Source of the DNA: an uncultured Hungatella sp.
GTDB lineage: Bacteria; Bacillota; Clostridia; Lachnospirales; Lachnospiraceae
DNA: 41,243 bases
Assembly (NCBI GenBank): GCA_947066955.1
Contig: CAMTAF010000021.1
Coordinates: forward strand, 1 to 41,243
Direction of reading: 5' to 3'
Under the pieces are notes generated by a model that was given only the letters and a program-made list of their open reading frames with translations, was not told the DNA's origin and searched no databases. Shown here in pieces: positions 1-7,000 of the stretch; the stretch's first letter is position 1, and every line of letters starts with the position of its first letter. The translations under genes were made by a program, and so were the position numbers.

Positions 1-56
1 TTAGGATGCCTTCCGACGACCTGGCAGGTGACGCGAAGCGGCGCGTGCCGATACTC
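1..56 (+). repeat. Repeat A, copy 1 (truncated by window start)
   Basis: This matches the 3' two thirds of the repeat at 6922-7000 and 40832-40999: a GATGCCTTCC block, then a GC-rich hairpin GGCAGGTGACGCG/CGCGTGCC, then CGATACT. The 5' arm of its first hairpin must lie before base 1. An SD-like AAAGGAGG follows at 64-71, as an SD-like sequence follows the other copies. It precedes recombinase-tail debris. Confidence 0.75.
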
Positions 57-60
57 GATT

Positions 61-123
61 AAGAAAGGAGGAATTGTCCCGCAGGGGATAAAGGAGGAGA
101 GTATCAGGGCCGGCGGGTTGTAG
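61..123 (+). pseudogene. Remnant of a serine recombinase C-terminus
   Basis: The frame ending at the TAG at 121-123 finishes KEESIRAGGL. The intact recombinase ending at 4883 finishes KEESMKAGGL, so eight of the last ten residues match. The nucleotide match also covers the stop and part of the GATAA(A)GGAGGAGAG stretch before it. Nothing else of the recombinase is recognisable; repeat A lies immediately upstream. I infer this is the decayed tail of a second recombinase copy. The match is short, so homology is likely but not proven. Confidence 0.5.
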
Positions 124-143
124 TTTCGCCGGCTTTCAGTTTT
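109..143 (+). terminator. Intrinsic terminator on the recombinase remnant
   Basis: A GCCGGCG stem at 109-115 pairs with CGCCGGC at 127-133, followed by the T-rich TTTCAGTTTTT. The stem overlaps the last codons of the remnant. Confidence 0.55.
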
Positions 144-159
144 TGACGGAAAGAAGTGG

Positions 160-188
160 TTGTGTTTTTGAAAATCATTCAGTATACT
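160..188 (+). promoter_or_regulatory. Promoter upstream of the ATPase pseudogene
   Basis: TTGTGT (160-165), a 17-nt spacer and TATACT (183-188) form a sigma-A-like promoter. It has the same -10 box and spacing as the promoter before the intact ATPase gene (4968-4996). Confidence 0.6.
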
Positions 189-227
189 AGAGATAAGGAG
201 TAAAAAGAAGAAGGAGATGAAACCAGA

Positions 228-495
228 GTGACTCGTTACTTTAACACCGAAGGTTTATGTGACCCTGACTTTCATTATATGGTAAAACTTGATGACAGGC
301 TGAACAAGATAAAAAAGTATTTTGTAGACAGAGGAAAATGGAGGCTCAGACCCGGGATGCCAGGCGGACTGATGTGATTGTGGATTATATGGGAGAGCAG
401 TTCGTGGTAGAACTGAAAATATGGCTAAGAAAAAAGAACCAGGTGTAAAGGTTATCGCAGTAGGGGGGAAAATCTTGGTGGAGGCGGTTGTCTAG
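228..495 (+). pseudogene. AAA-ATPase/PD-(D/E)XK nuclease family pseudogene with two internal deletions
   Basis: Three fragments of one protein lie in order. From a GTG at 228 (GGAG at 213-216) about 36 residues read like the N-terminus of the common Lachnospiraceae 'ATP-binding protein' (NTEGLCDPDFHYMV, then LDDRLNKIKKYFVDRGK). At about 338 the frame changes to the C-terminal nuclease segment (TRDARRTDVIVDY, then EQFVVELKIW), which carries the D and E-x-K residues. At about 430 the frame changes again to the tail KKEPGVKV then ILVEAVV and TAG at 493-495. The whole ATPase core and a stretch after KIW are missing. This is a different paralog from the intact gene at 5043. Family assignment is from memory of typical members. 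Confidence 0.75.
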
Positions 496-532
496 TCAAA
501 TTTTTAAAGAAATCCGTATGGTTGCAAAACAC

Positions 533-561
533 TTGTGTTTCCGTGATGCTGTTGCTATAAT
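533..561 (+). promoter_or_regulatory. Promoter of the chemotaxis receptor gene
   Basis: TTGTGT (533-538), a 17-nt spacer and TATAAT (556-561) lie 38 nt before the ATG at 600. Confidence 0.7.
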
Positions 562-599
562 GAAAGTGCCATGAAAAATTACGTTGAGGGAGTACAATT

Positions 600-2606
600 A
601 TGGAACACAGAAAACAAGAGGCTTCCCAGGGCCGCACTGTCAGGCGAGGCTGGGGTATTACTGGAAAACTGGCATCCGCCATTGTTGTCAGCGTTGTGAT
701 CGCTGTGGCGATTCTCTTTGCCATAGTCTATTTTCAGATGTCCAACGCGCTGCTGGATAAGAGCGAGGATCTGCTGCAGACTACTACGGAGCGGACACTT
801 CAGGAGACCAGGGCCTGGATGAACAGTACATTGACCATGCTGGAGGTACAGCGCGATACAATTGAGTACGAGGACATGGATGTTCCCGCTATGATGGACT
901 ATATCAGACACACGGCAGGCGGGAATGACGCCTATCCCGCGGGGCTGTACGTGGCTTTCACGGACGGTTCCCTGTATCATGCTTCCTTTGTGCCCGGGCC
1001 TGATTTTGATGCCACCAAGAAGAGCTGGTATCTGGATGGCCTTAAATCAGATTCGTTTATCTTGGGCGATGTGTATTTTGATGAGGACAGCCAATCTTAT
1101 GTGGTAGGCGCATCCGGCGTGCTGAAGAGCCGGGACGGGACTGTGCGCGGTGTGGCTGCGGCGGATGTGTATCTGGATTCTATTTCCAAGATCGTCAGTG
1201 AAGTACGGATTGAAGATACAGGCGGCATTTTCCTGGTTGACACCAGGACCAACACCATCATCGGCCATCAGGACAAGGAAGTCACGGGAAAGAAGATGGA
1301 AGAGCTGGAGGATGGCAGGTACACTTATATCAATCAGCAGATCCTAGAGGGAAAGACGGGGCTGTCCCTGTATGACAATATTTATATCCAGGTGGAGAGG
1401 GTTCCGGGAAGCGACTGGATGGCTGTGGCCTACGTGTCTCGGACGGAGGTTCTGCGTGAACTGCATCAGCTTACTGCCAGTATGCTGACGGTAGCGGTTC
1501 TGGCTGTGCTGGTTTTGATCTTTTTGGTAGTGATCCAGGTTCGGCGAGTGATCGGCCGCCCCGTTAAAGAGCTGAGTATGGTGGCTACACGGATTGCACA
1601 GGGAGAACTGGACCAGGCCATCCACTACAGGTCCAGGGATGAGCTTGGGGTGTTGGCCAGTGACTTTAACCAGGTCACGCTCCAGCTGCGTGAATATGTA
1701 GCCTATATCAAGGAGATCTCGGAAAAATTGAGGGAGATTGCGGCAGGAAACCTGGACATCACTCTGGAGAACGAATATACCGGCGAGTTTGAAAAGATTA
1801 AGATCGCTCTGGACGAGATATCACACTCTCTGAACGGCACCATGGGCCGCCTGCGGGCCGCATCCAGAGATGTGGCTGCCGGCGCGGAGCAGGTTTCCAA
1901 CGGCGCGACAACATTGTCCCAGGGTTCTACGGAGCAGGCGTCAGAGGTGGAGACTCTGGCAGGACATGTGAACGCTGTTTCGGAAAGTGTACATAATATC
2001 TTTAAGGGGACCCAGGAGGCCAGCCGCATATCTGAGGAGGTCAGGAAGGGACTTTTGTCCAGCAATGACAAAATGCAGAATATGACCGTGGTAATCCGGA
2101 GAATCAGCGACAAATCCACGGAGATCAACAAGATTGTGAAAACCATTGAGGATATTGCTTTCCAGACCAATATCCTGGCCCTGAACGCTGCTGTGGAAGC
2201 CGCGAGGGCAGGAAGTGCCGGAAAGGGATTTGCCGTAGTAGCGGATGAGGTCCGGGCCCTGGCAGGGAAGTCATCTTCCGCAGCCAAGGAGACTACGGTC
2301 CTTCTGAGCCAGACCGTGGATTCCATGGAAGAGGGAGTCCGCGCGGCTCAGGATACGGCAGATTCCATATTGAAGGTAGTGAACCATGCGGACGAGATGA
2401 ATAAGCTTATTGACGGCATCGCGGCTTACACCAGACAGCAGGATGCCAACGCGGCGGAGATCACTCAGGGAATCCAACAGATCTCCACGGTTGTGCAGAC
2501 CAATGTGGCTACGGCGGAAGCCAGCGCCGCTGCCAGTGAGGAGCTGGCGGGTCAGGCGGCCATGCTCCGGGAGCTGGTTGCCAAATTCCGGCTTCGGGAA
2601 CAATAA
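600..2606 (+). CDS. Methyl-accepting chemotaxis protein
   Basis: This is a membrane chemoreceptor of 668 residues that signals ligand occupancy to CheA/CheW. A first membrane segment lies at about 24-46, followed by an extracytoplasmic sensor of about 240 residues that looks like a double Cache domain. A second membrane segment is at about 292-312, with HAMP immediately after; a second HAMP-like segment contains REIAAGNLDITLENEYTGEF. The C-terminal signalling domain includes the conserved hairpin tip (AFQTNILALNAAVEAARAG, then GFAVVADEVRALA). GAGGGAG at 586-592 supports the ATG at 600. The gene is monocistronic, with its own promoter and terminator. No other chemotaxis gene is in the window and the ligand cannot be deduced. 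Confidence 0.95.
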   Translation: MEHRKQEASQGRTVRRGWGITGKLASAIVVSVVIAVAILFAIVYFQMSNALLDKSEDLLQTTTERTLQETRAWMNSTLTMLEVQRDTIEYEDMDVPAMMDYIRHTAGGNDAYPAGLYVAFTDGSLYHASFVPGPDFDATKKSWYLDGLKSDSFILGDVYFDEDSQSYVVGASGVLKSRDGTVRGVAAADVYLDSISKIVSEVRIEDTGGIFLVDTRTNTIIGHQDKEVTGKKMEELEDGRYTYINQQILEGKTGLSLYDNIYIQVERVPGSDWMAVAYVSRTEVLRELHQLTASMLTVAVLAVLVLIFLVVIQVRRVIGRPVKELSMVATRIAQGELDQAIHYRSRDELGVLASDFNQVTLQLREYVAYIKEISEKLREIAAGNLDITLENEYTGEFEKIKIALDEISHSLNGTMGRLRAASRDVAAGAEQVSNGATTLSQGSTEQASEVETLAGHVNAVSESVHNIFKGTQEASRISEEVRKGLLSSNDKMQNMTVVIRRISDKSTEINKIVKTIEDIAFQTNILALNAAVEAARAGSAGKGFAVVADEVRALAGKSSSAAKETTVLLSQTVDSMEEGVRAAQDTADSILKVVNHADEMNKLIDGIAAYTRQQDANAAEITQGIQQISTVVQTNVATAEASAAASEELAGQAAMLRELVAKFRLREQ

Positions 2607-2627
2607 TTCAGGAACCGCAGAGAGAAG

Positions 2628-2667
2628 AAGAACGTTTTCAGGCATATGGCCCGGGAACGTTCTTTTT
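2628..2667 (+). terminator. Terminator of the chemoreceptor gene
   Basis: AAGAACGTT (2628-2636) pairs with AACGTTCTT (2656-2664), followed by a T-run. Repeat B starts in the T-run. Confidence 0.8.
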
Positions 2668-2757
2668 ATGCGCACGGGGCGGAAAGGAAATGTGGCCGCT
2701 TGCGCGGCCCCGCCCCGGCGCGGCGAGTAGGGGAAACGCCTCCCCTACTGGATTATA
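2665..2757 (+). repeat. Repeat B, copy 1
   Basis: About 90 bp nearly identical to 40135-40228. It forms two hairpins. GGGGCGG (2676-2682) pairs with CCGCCCC (2710-2716), enclosing GGCCGC/GCGGCC (2694-2699/2704-2709). GTAGGGG (2727-2733) pairs with CCCCTAC (2742-2748). It directly follows a terminator T-run, as does copy 2. It looks like a REP/BIME-type intergenic repeat. Confidence 0.85.
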
Positions 2758-2778
2758 AAAGGTAACTATGGACAGGTC

Positions 2779-2976
2779 ATGGGCCATATCATAGTAAAAA
2801 AGAAACGGAAGATGGGCCATATGATGATCAAACAGGAAAAGGGGAAATCGCAGATAGATTTTCAGAAAGAAGAAAAAGAAATTTTTATCCAGATGGCCAG
2901 GCTGCTGGTCAGAGAAAATCTCATGAGCAGGGAGGAGCAGCTGCGTTTTCTGTCCCTCCTCAAGGAGGATGAATAA
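2779..2976 (+). CDS. Small protein translationally coupled to the recombinase
   Basis: This is a 65-residue charged, helical protein of unknown function. Its C-terminal half (EIFIQMARLLVRENL, then SREEQLRFLSLLKEDE) looks conserved and folded. Its stop TAA overlaps the recombinase ATG (TAATG at 2974-2978), so the two are probably coupled. The first 22 residues are an imperfect tandem duplication (MGHIIVKKKRK, then MGHMMIKQEKG; 2779-2811 and 2812-2844). The start is uncertain: ATG at 2779 has a poor ribosome site, whereas ATG at 2821 has GGAAG 9 nt upstream and would give 51 residues. A role as accessory or directionality factor for the recombinase is only a guess from position. Confidence 0.7.
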   Translation: MGHIIVKKKRKMGHMMIKQEKGKSQIDFQKEEKEIFIQMARLLVRENLMSREEQLRFLSLLKEDE

Positions 2977-4883
2977 TGGCGCCGCTTCGGGCAGTAATCT
3001 ACTGCCGATGCAGTACGGAGGAAGAGAGCCAGGCAGATGCTCTCCGCAATCAGGTTTTGGAGAGCGAGGCTTGTGTCAGGGAACAAGGGTGGCTTTTGAC
3101 AGACCGGTATGTGGAATTGAAAAGCGGAACCACCACCAGAGGGAGAGGGGAGTATAACCGGCTCTTTGATGATTTGATGACCGATAAATTTGACATTATT
3201 GTCATAAAGAGCCAGGACCGGCTTATGCGCAATGTAAAGGACTGGTATCTGTTTCTGGACCGGATGCTAAAGCGCGGGAAGCGCCTGTTTATGTACATAG
3301 AACACAAATTTTATTCAGCAGACGACGCTTTGGTCACAGGCATCAAGGCTATCTTGGCAGAGGAATACAGCAGAGAACTGAGCAAGAAGATCAACAATGC
3401 CCACCGTCACCGCCAGACGAGGGGAGGAAAGGTCATGGTGAATTCCAGAACTTTTGGTTTTGTCAAATTGCCGGATGGATCCGTGGAGGTGGTGAAGGAG
3501 GAGGCAGAGATTATCAGAAAAATTTTCGAATACAGTGCTGCCGGATATGGAAGCCGCTCCATTGCCGGCATTTTCCGGAATCAGGGGTTTGTAAAACGCA
3601 CAGGAAACCCTCTGACCGCCACGGCGGTGGGAAGGATTATCCGCAATCCCCTGTACAAGGGGGTGATGGTTATGAACCGGCGGCACTATGATTTTGAGAC
3701 AAAAAAGACGGAAAAGGTTCCGGAAGATCAATGGATTCGGAGGGAAGGCGCGGTGCCTGCCATCGTGGACCCCAAACTGTGGAATCAGGCAAACCAGGCT
3801 ATGACAGACAGAGGGGGTTCTTCGGGCCGGAGGGGTTATAAAAAAGGAAGCAGTAAAGGAATGTACGACCTGTCGGGAAAGATCGTCTGCGGCCAATGCG
3901 GGAGAGCGTATTACCGGACATGGAGACATGGCCGGGGAGGCGGGGAGCAGGCAGTGATTGAATGGAAATGCGGCAATTACCTGGAGAACGGGAGAAAGGA
4001 GCCAGGCGCAGGGAGGAAGGACAGCAATGTGAAAAAGGCGTTTTGCGAGGGATGCGACGGCATCCATCTGGAAGAAAAGGCGGTTTTCGAGATCCTTGAG
4101 CAGGCGAGTCAACGGTACCGCCCTTTCACACAGCAGGACAGAGACAAACTTCTGGATCAGGCCATGGAAATTTTAAGAAAAATTCTTGGGGAGACGCCTG
4201 AAAAGCAGGAACAAGAGAGGATAAGGAGGGAAGAAAAAAAACTGGCAGAGCAGAAGGAGTTTTTGCTCACAAAGTTTTTGGAAGGAGTCATATCGGACAG
4301 GGACTACAGGAAAAGGGCTGATGAGATGGAAAAGGCCGCGGCCCGGCTGATGAGGGAGGAGGAGAAACTAAAACAGAGGGAGCGGGGACAAAGGGATCCG
4401 GATCAGAGGATTGAGGCCGTCAGAGCCAGATTGGAGGGCGGAGGAATGAAGAAGGCCATAGGGGCATGGGTGCTTTTGTATATCAAGGAGATCCAGGTGC
4501 ATGAATGGCAGCTGGAGATCCGCTTTGACCCGCTGAGATTGGCAGAATGGGGAAGAGACGGACAGGGGACGGGGGATCCGGCGGGAGAACCGCTGCCGGA
4601 AAACTTAACCATATGGGTGGATTATCCCTTTGGCCCGGAAACCGGGAGGGGGAGGTGCCTGGACCGGAGGAGGATCCTGGACCGGATAAGGAAAGATCCC
4701 GCTGTGACGGCCAGAAGACTGGCCGGGGAGATGGAGCGGTCTGTCTGCATGACCCGCCGCCGCATGGAGGAACTGGTGAAAGGGGGGTATATCCGGTTTA
4801 ACGGCAGAGGGGGACACGGCGTGTGGGAAATTTTGAGAGAGCTTCCGGATAAGGAGGAGAGCATGAAAGCAGGCGGATTGTAG
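2976..4883 (+). CDS. Large serine recombinase
   Basis: This site-specific DNA recombinase of 635 residues belongs to the large serine integrase/transposase class. The N-terminal resolvase domain (about 1-150) has YCRCSTEEESQ with nucleophile Ser13. The 'Recombinase' DNA-binding domain follows (about 155-265). A zinc ribbon has Cys305/Cys308 and Cys357/Cys360, with another Cys at 332. A Lys/Glu-rich coiled coil (about 405-470) and a basic winged-helix-like tail complete it. All core motifs are intact, so it may be active. No phage or conjugation genes accompany it, and I could not identify att sites. The C-terminal residues recur in the debris at 61-123, so a second copy probably once existed. 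A member of the excision/invertase type cannot be excluded. Confidence 0.93.
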   Translation: MAPLRAVIYCRCSTEEESQADALRNQVLESEACVREQGWLLTDRYVELKSGTTTRGRGEYNRLFDDLMTDKFDIIVIKSQDRLMRNVKDWYLFLDRMLKRGKRLFMYIEHKFYSADDALVTGIKAILAEEYSRELSKKINNAHRHRQTRGGKVMVNSRTFGFVKLPDGSVEVVKEEAEIIRKIFEYSAAGYGSRSIAGIFRNQGFVKRTGNPLTATAVGRIIRNPLYKGVMVMNRRHYDFETKKTEKVPEDQWIRREGAVPAIVDPKLWNQANQAMTDRGGSSGRRGYKKGSSKGMYDLSGKIVCGQCGRAYYRTWRHGRGGGEQAVIEWKCGNYLENGRKEPGAGRKDSNVKKAFCEGCDGIHLEEKAVFEILEQASQRYRPFTQQDRDKLLDQAMEILRKILGETPEKQEQERIRREEKKLAEQKEFLLTKFLEGVISDRDYRKRADEMEKAAARLMREEEKLKQRERGQRDPDQRIEAVRARLEGGGMKKAIGAWVLLYIKEIQVHEWQLEIRFDPLRLAEWGRDGQGTGDPAGEPLPENLTIWVDYPFGPETGRGRCLDRRRILDRIRKDPAVTARRLAGEMERSVCMTRRRMEELVKGGYIRFNGRGGHGVWEILRELPDKEESMKAGGL

Positions 4884-4967
4884 ATACGAAAACTCGGTAT
4901 TTCCGGCGCTGGGATGTGCGAAAACGTGGAGGCATGGGCTGGGAAAGGCATGCAGCAAAAGAACTGT

Positions 4968-4996
4968 TTGTATTTTGCAGGAAAATTCGTTATACT
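4968..4996 (+). promoter_or_regulatory. Promoter of the AAA-ATPase/nuclease gene
   Basis: TTGTAT (4968-4973), a 17-nt spacer and TATACT (4991-4996) lie about 46 nt before the ATG. The 4884-5042 gap shows nothing else. Confidence 0.7.
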
Positions 4997-5042
4997 GTAG
5001 ACAGGCAAGTTTGAGGTCTGGGAAAGGAGGGCAGGGCGAATT

Positions 5043-6740
5043 ATGGCGCGGACAGTGGGGATAGGAAATCAGGACTTTGAGGTGATCCGGAAGGGAAATT
5101 ATTTTTATATTGACAAGACAAGGTTTATAAAAGACTGGTGGGAGAGCGGAGACCATGTGACCCTCATCACCCGCCCAAGGCGGTTTGGGAAAACCCTGAC
5201 CATGAGCATGGTGGAGAAGTTCTTTTCGGTTCAATATGCGGAAAGGGAGGATCTGTTCCAGGGCCTTAGCATCTGGCAAAGTGAAAAATTCAGAAACCTG
5301 CAGGGGACATATCCGGTTTTATTTATCAGCTTTGCTGATGTCAAAGAAAGCTCATACGTACAGACAAGGAAAAAAATATGCAGTATCATCAAAGAAACAT
5401 ATCATCACTATCAGTTCCTTTTAGAAGGGGATATACTGAGTGAGGGCGAGAAACAAGATTTTCGGAATATCTCTGTTGACATGGAGGATCACCAGGCGTC
5501 TGGTTCGATAAAGACGCTGACAAATTACCTTTCCCGCTATTATGGAAAAAGAGTTATCATTCTTTTGGACGAGTATGATACCCCTATGCAGGAGTCCTAT
5601 GTAAACGGCTTCTGGAAAGAACTAGTATCTTTTACCAGAGGTTTGTTCAACTCCACATTTAAGACTAATCCGTATCTGGAGAGGGCCATTATGACAGGAA
5701 TCACCAGGGTAAGTAAGGAATCTATATTTTCGGATCTGAACAATCTAAAGGTGGTTACGGCAACATCTGAAAAATATATGGATTGCTTTGGCTTTACAGA
5801 GGGAGAGGTATTTGCTGCACTGGATGAATATGGATGGTCTGGGAGAAAGCAGGAAGTAAAACGTTGGTATGACGGTTTTATATTTGGAAGCTGTCAAGAT
5901 ATCTATAATCCTTGGTCAATTATTAATTATTTAAGCACGGGAAAATTAGAATCTTACTGGGCCAACTCCAGTTCCAACAGTCTGGCGGGAAAGCTGATCA
6001 GAGAAAGCGGAAAAAGGATCAAGCAGGAATTTGAACAGTTGATGAAGGGGGAGTCCATAGAGGTTGAAATTGACGAACAGATCGTGTATGATCAGTTGTC
6101 AGCGAAAAAGAATGCCATCTGGAGTCTGCTGCTTGCCAGCGGTTATCTGAAAGCGATCAAAACAGAATTTGAGGAACGCACAGGGCATCGGAAATACTGG
6201 CTGGCATTGACCAACCGGGAAGTTCACCTTATGTTTGAGACCATGATCCATGATTGGTTTACGGACACAGATGATTCCTACAATGATTTCATCAAGGCTC
6301 TTTTGCGTGATGATCTCAAAGCGATGAACCATTATATGAACCGAGTAGCCCTGTCCACATTCAGCTACTTCGATACAGGAAAGAATCCCTCCGGGGAGGA
6401 GCCAGAGCGCTTCTATCACGGATTCGTCCTTGGCCTGATGGTGGAGCTTTCCGACCGGTATATCCTGACGTCCAACCGGGAGAGCGGATTCGGGAGATAC
6501 GACGTGATGTTGGAGCCGAGAGACGCGGCGGACGACGGGATCATCCTGGAATTCAAGGTGCAGGATAAGGAGGAAGAGAAAGAGCTGTCCGACACGGTGG
6601 AAGCGGCCCTGGAGCAGATCGAGAGGAAGAAGTACGAGGCCATGCTGGTGGAGAAGGGAGTTCCAAGGGAGAAGATACGCAAATACGGATTCGCCTTTTG
6701 CGGCAAGACGGTGCGTATCGGTGGAGGCCGGGATAGCTGA
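5043..6740 (+). CDS. AAA-ATPase-like / PD-(D/E)XK nuclease family protein
   Basis: This 565-residue protein joins an N-terminal AAA-ATPase-like domain (PF09820 type) to a C-terminal PD-(D/E)XK nuclease domain (PF08011, DUF1703 type). The Walker A is RPRRFGKT with Lys50 and the Walker B is IILLDEYD with Asp176/Glu177. TGITRVSKESIFSDLNN is the conserved family block. Nuclease residues are Asp487 (YDVMLEP) and Glu503/Lys505 (ILEFKV). The family is abundant in gut Firmicutes and Bacteroidetes; its biological role is unsettled, with mobile-element or defence roles proposed. GGAAAGGAGG lies upstream of the ATG. The last residues (GGGRDS) overlap, in another frame, the start of an ABC-permease remnant, which suggests a recombination junction near 6720-6730. 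Confidence 0.88.
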   Translation: MARTVGIGNQDFEVIRKGNYFYIDKTRFIKDWWESGDHVTLITRPRRFGKTLTMSMVEKFFSVQYAEREDLFQGLSIWQSEKFRNLQGTYPVLFISFADVKESSYVQTRKKICSIIKETYHHYQFLLEGDILSEGEKQDFRNISVDMEDHQASGSIKTLTNYLSRYYGKRVIILLDEYDTPMQESYVNGFWKELVSFTRGLFNSTFKTNPYLERAIMTGITRVSKESIFSDLNNLKVVTATSEKYMDCFGFTEGEVFAALDEYGWSGRKQEVKRWYDGFIFGSCQDIYNPWSIINYLSTGKLESYWANSSSNSLAGKLIRESGKRIKQEFEQLMKGESIEVEIDEQIVYDQLSAKKNAIWSLLLASGYLKAIKTEFEERTGHRKYWLALTNREVHLMFETMIHDWFTDTDDSYNDFIKALLRDDLKAMNHYMNRVALSTFSYFDTGKNPSGEEPERFYHGFVLGLMVELSDRYILTSNRESGFGRYDVMLEPRDAADDGIILEFKVQDKEEEKELSDTVEAALEQIERKKYEAMLVEKGVPREKIRKYGFAFCGKTVRIGGGRDS

Positions 6741-6864
6741 TCCTATCATTCTGTCCTCACACCTCTTTAAGATGGATATGTTAGTAATGTCTATCGTGAT
6801 CTTATGCATCCTGTCCACAGCCCTCTATCAGGCAATAGCGGCTGCGGAGAAACATTTTTTGTAA
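6730..6864 (+). pseudogene. C-terminal remnant of an ABC transporter permease
   Basis: A frame open from inside the ATPase 3' end encodes GIADPIILSSHLFKMDM, then VMSIVILCILSTALYQAIA, then EKHFL and TAA (6862-6864). The pattern of short amphipathic helix, last membrane helix and basic tail resembles the end of SsuC/TauC-type permeases (nitrate/sulfonate/taurine family). No start, EAA loop or ribosome site is present, so only a fragment remains. Family identification is by pattern and moderate. An ATG at 6772 would give a 30-residue peptide, but no ribosome site supports it. Confidence 0.5.
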
Positions 6865-6877
6865 ACATCCGAAGGCC

Positions 6878-6905
6878 TTTACAATTTCCACAACTGTGTT
6901 ATACT
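6878..6905 (+). promoter_or_regulatory. Promoter of the MATE gene
   Basis: TTTACA (6878-6883), a 16-nt spacer and TATACT (6900-6905) lie immediately upstream of repeat A copy 2, so transcripts carry the whole repeat. Confidence 0.75.
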
Positions 6906-6921
6906 AAGTAAGCTACATTTT

Positions 6922-7000
6922 AGGAGGAAGGCAAATGCGTAAGCGTTTCTTAAGATGCCTTCCGACGACGTGGCGTGTGCCGATACTTTATAAAAAGGAG
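6922..7000 (+). repeat. Repeat A, copy 2 (inside the MATE 5' end)
   Basis: It starts AGGAGGAAGGC and carries the AAATGCG/AGCGTTT hairpin and the GATGCCTTCC arm. It has a shortened second hairpin compared with the copies at 40832-40999 and ends in AAAAAGGAG. One base change relative to those copies (ACG to ATG) creates a start codon 6 nt after the repeat's own AGGAGG. Confidence 0.85.

Noticed and set aside
2665-2757. Insertion sequence end or MITE with terminal inverted repeats
   Set aside because: The element has internal hairpins but no terminal inverted repeats or target duplication that I can see, so it is listed only as a dispersed repeat.
3315-4112. 265-codon minus-strand frame inside the recombinase gene
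   Set aside because: It lies wholly antisense to a clear recombinase with conserved motifs and shows no family pattern.
6099-6818. 239-codon minus-strand frame opposite the ATPase/nuclease 3' end
   Set aside because: Antisense to the nuclease domain; no recognisable domain.
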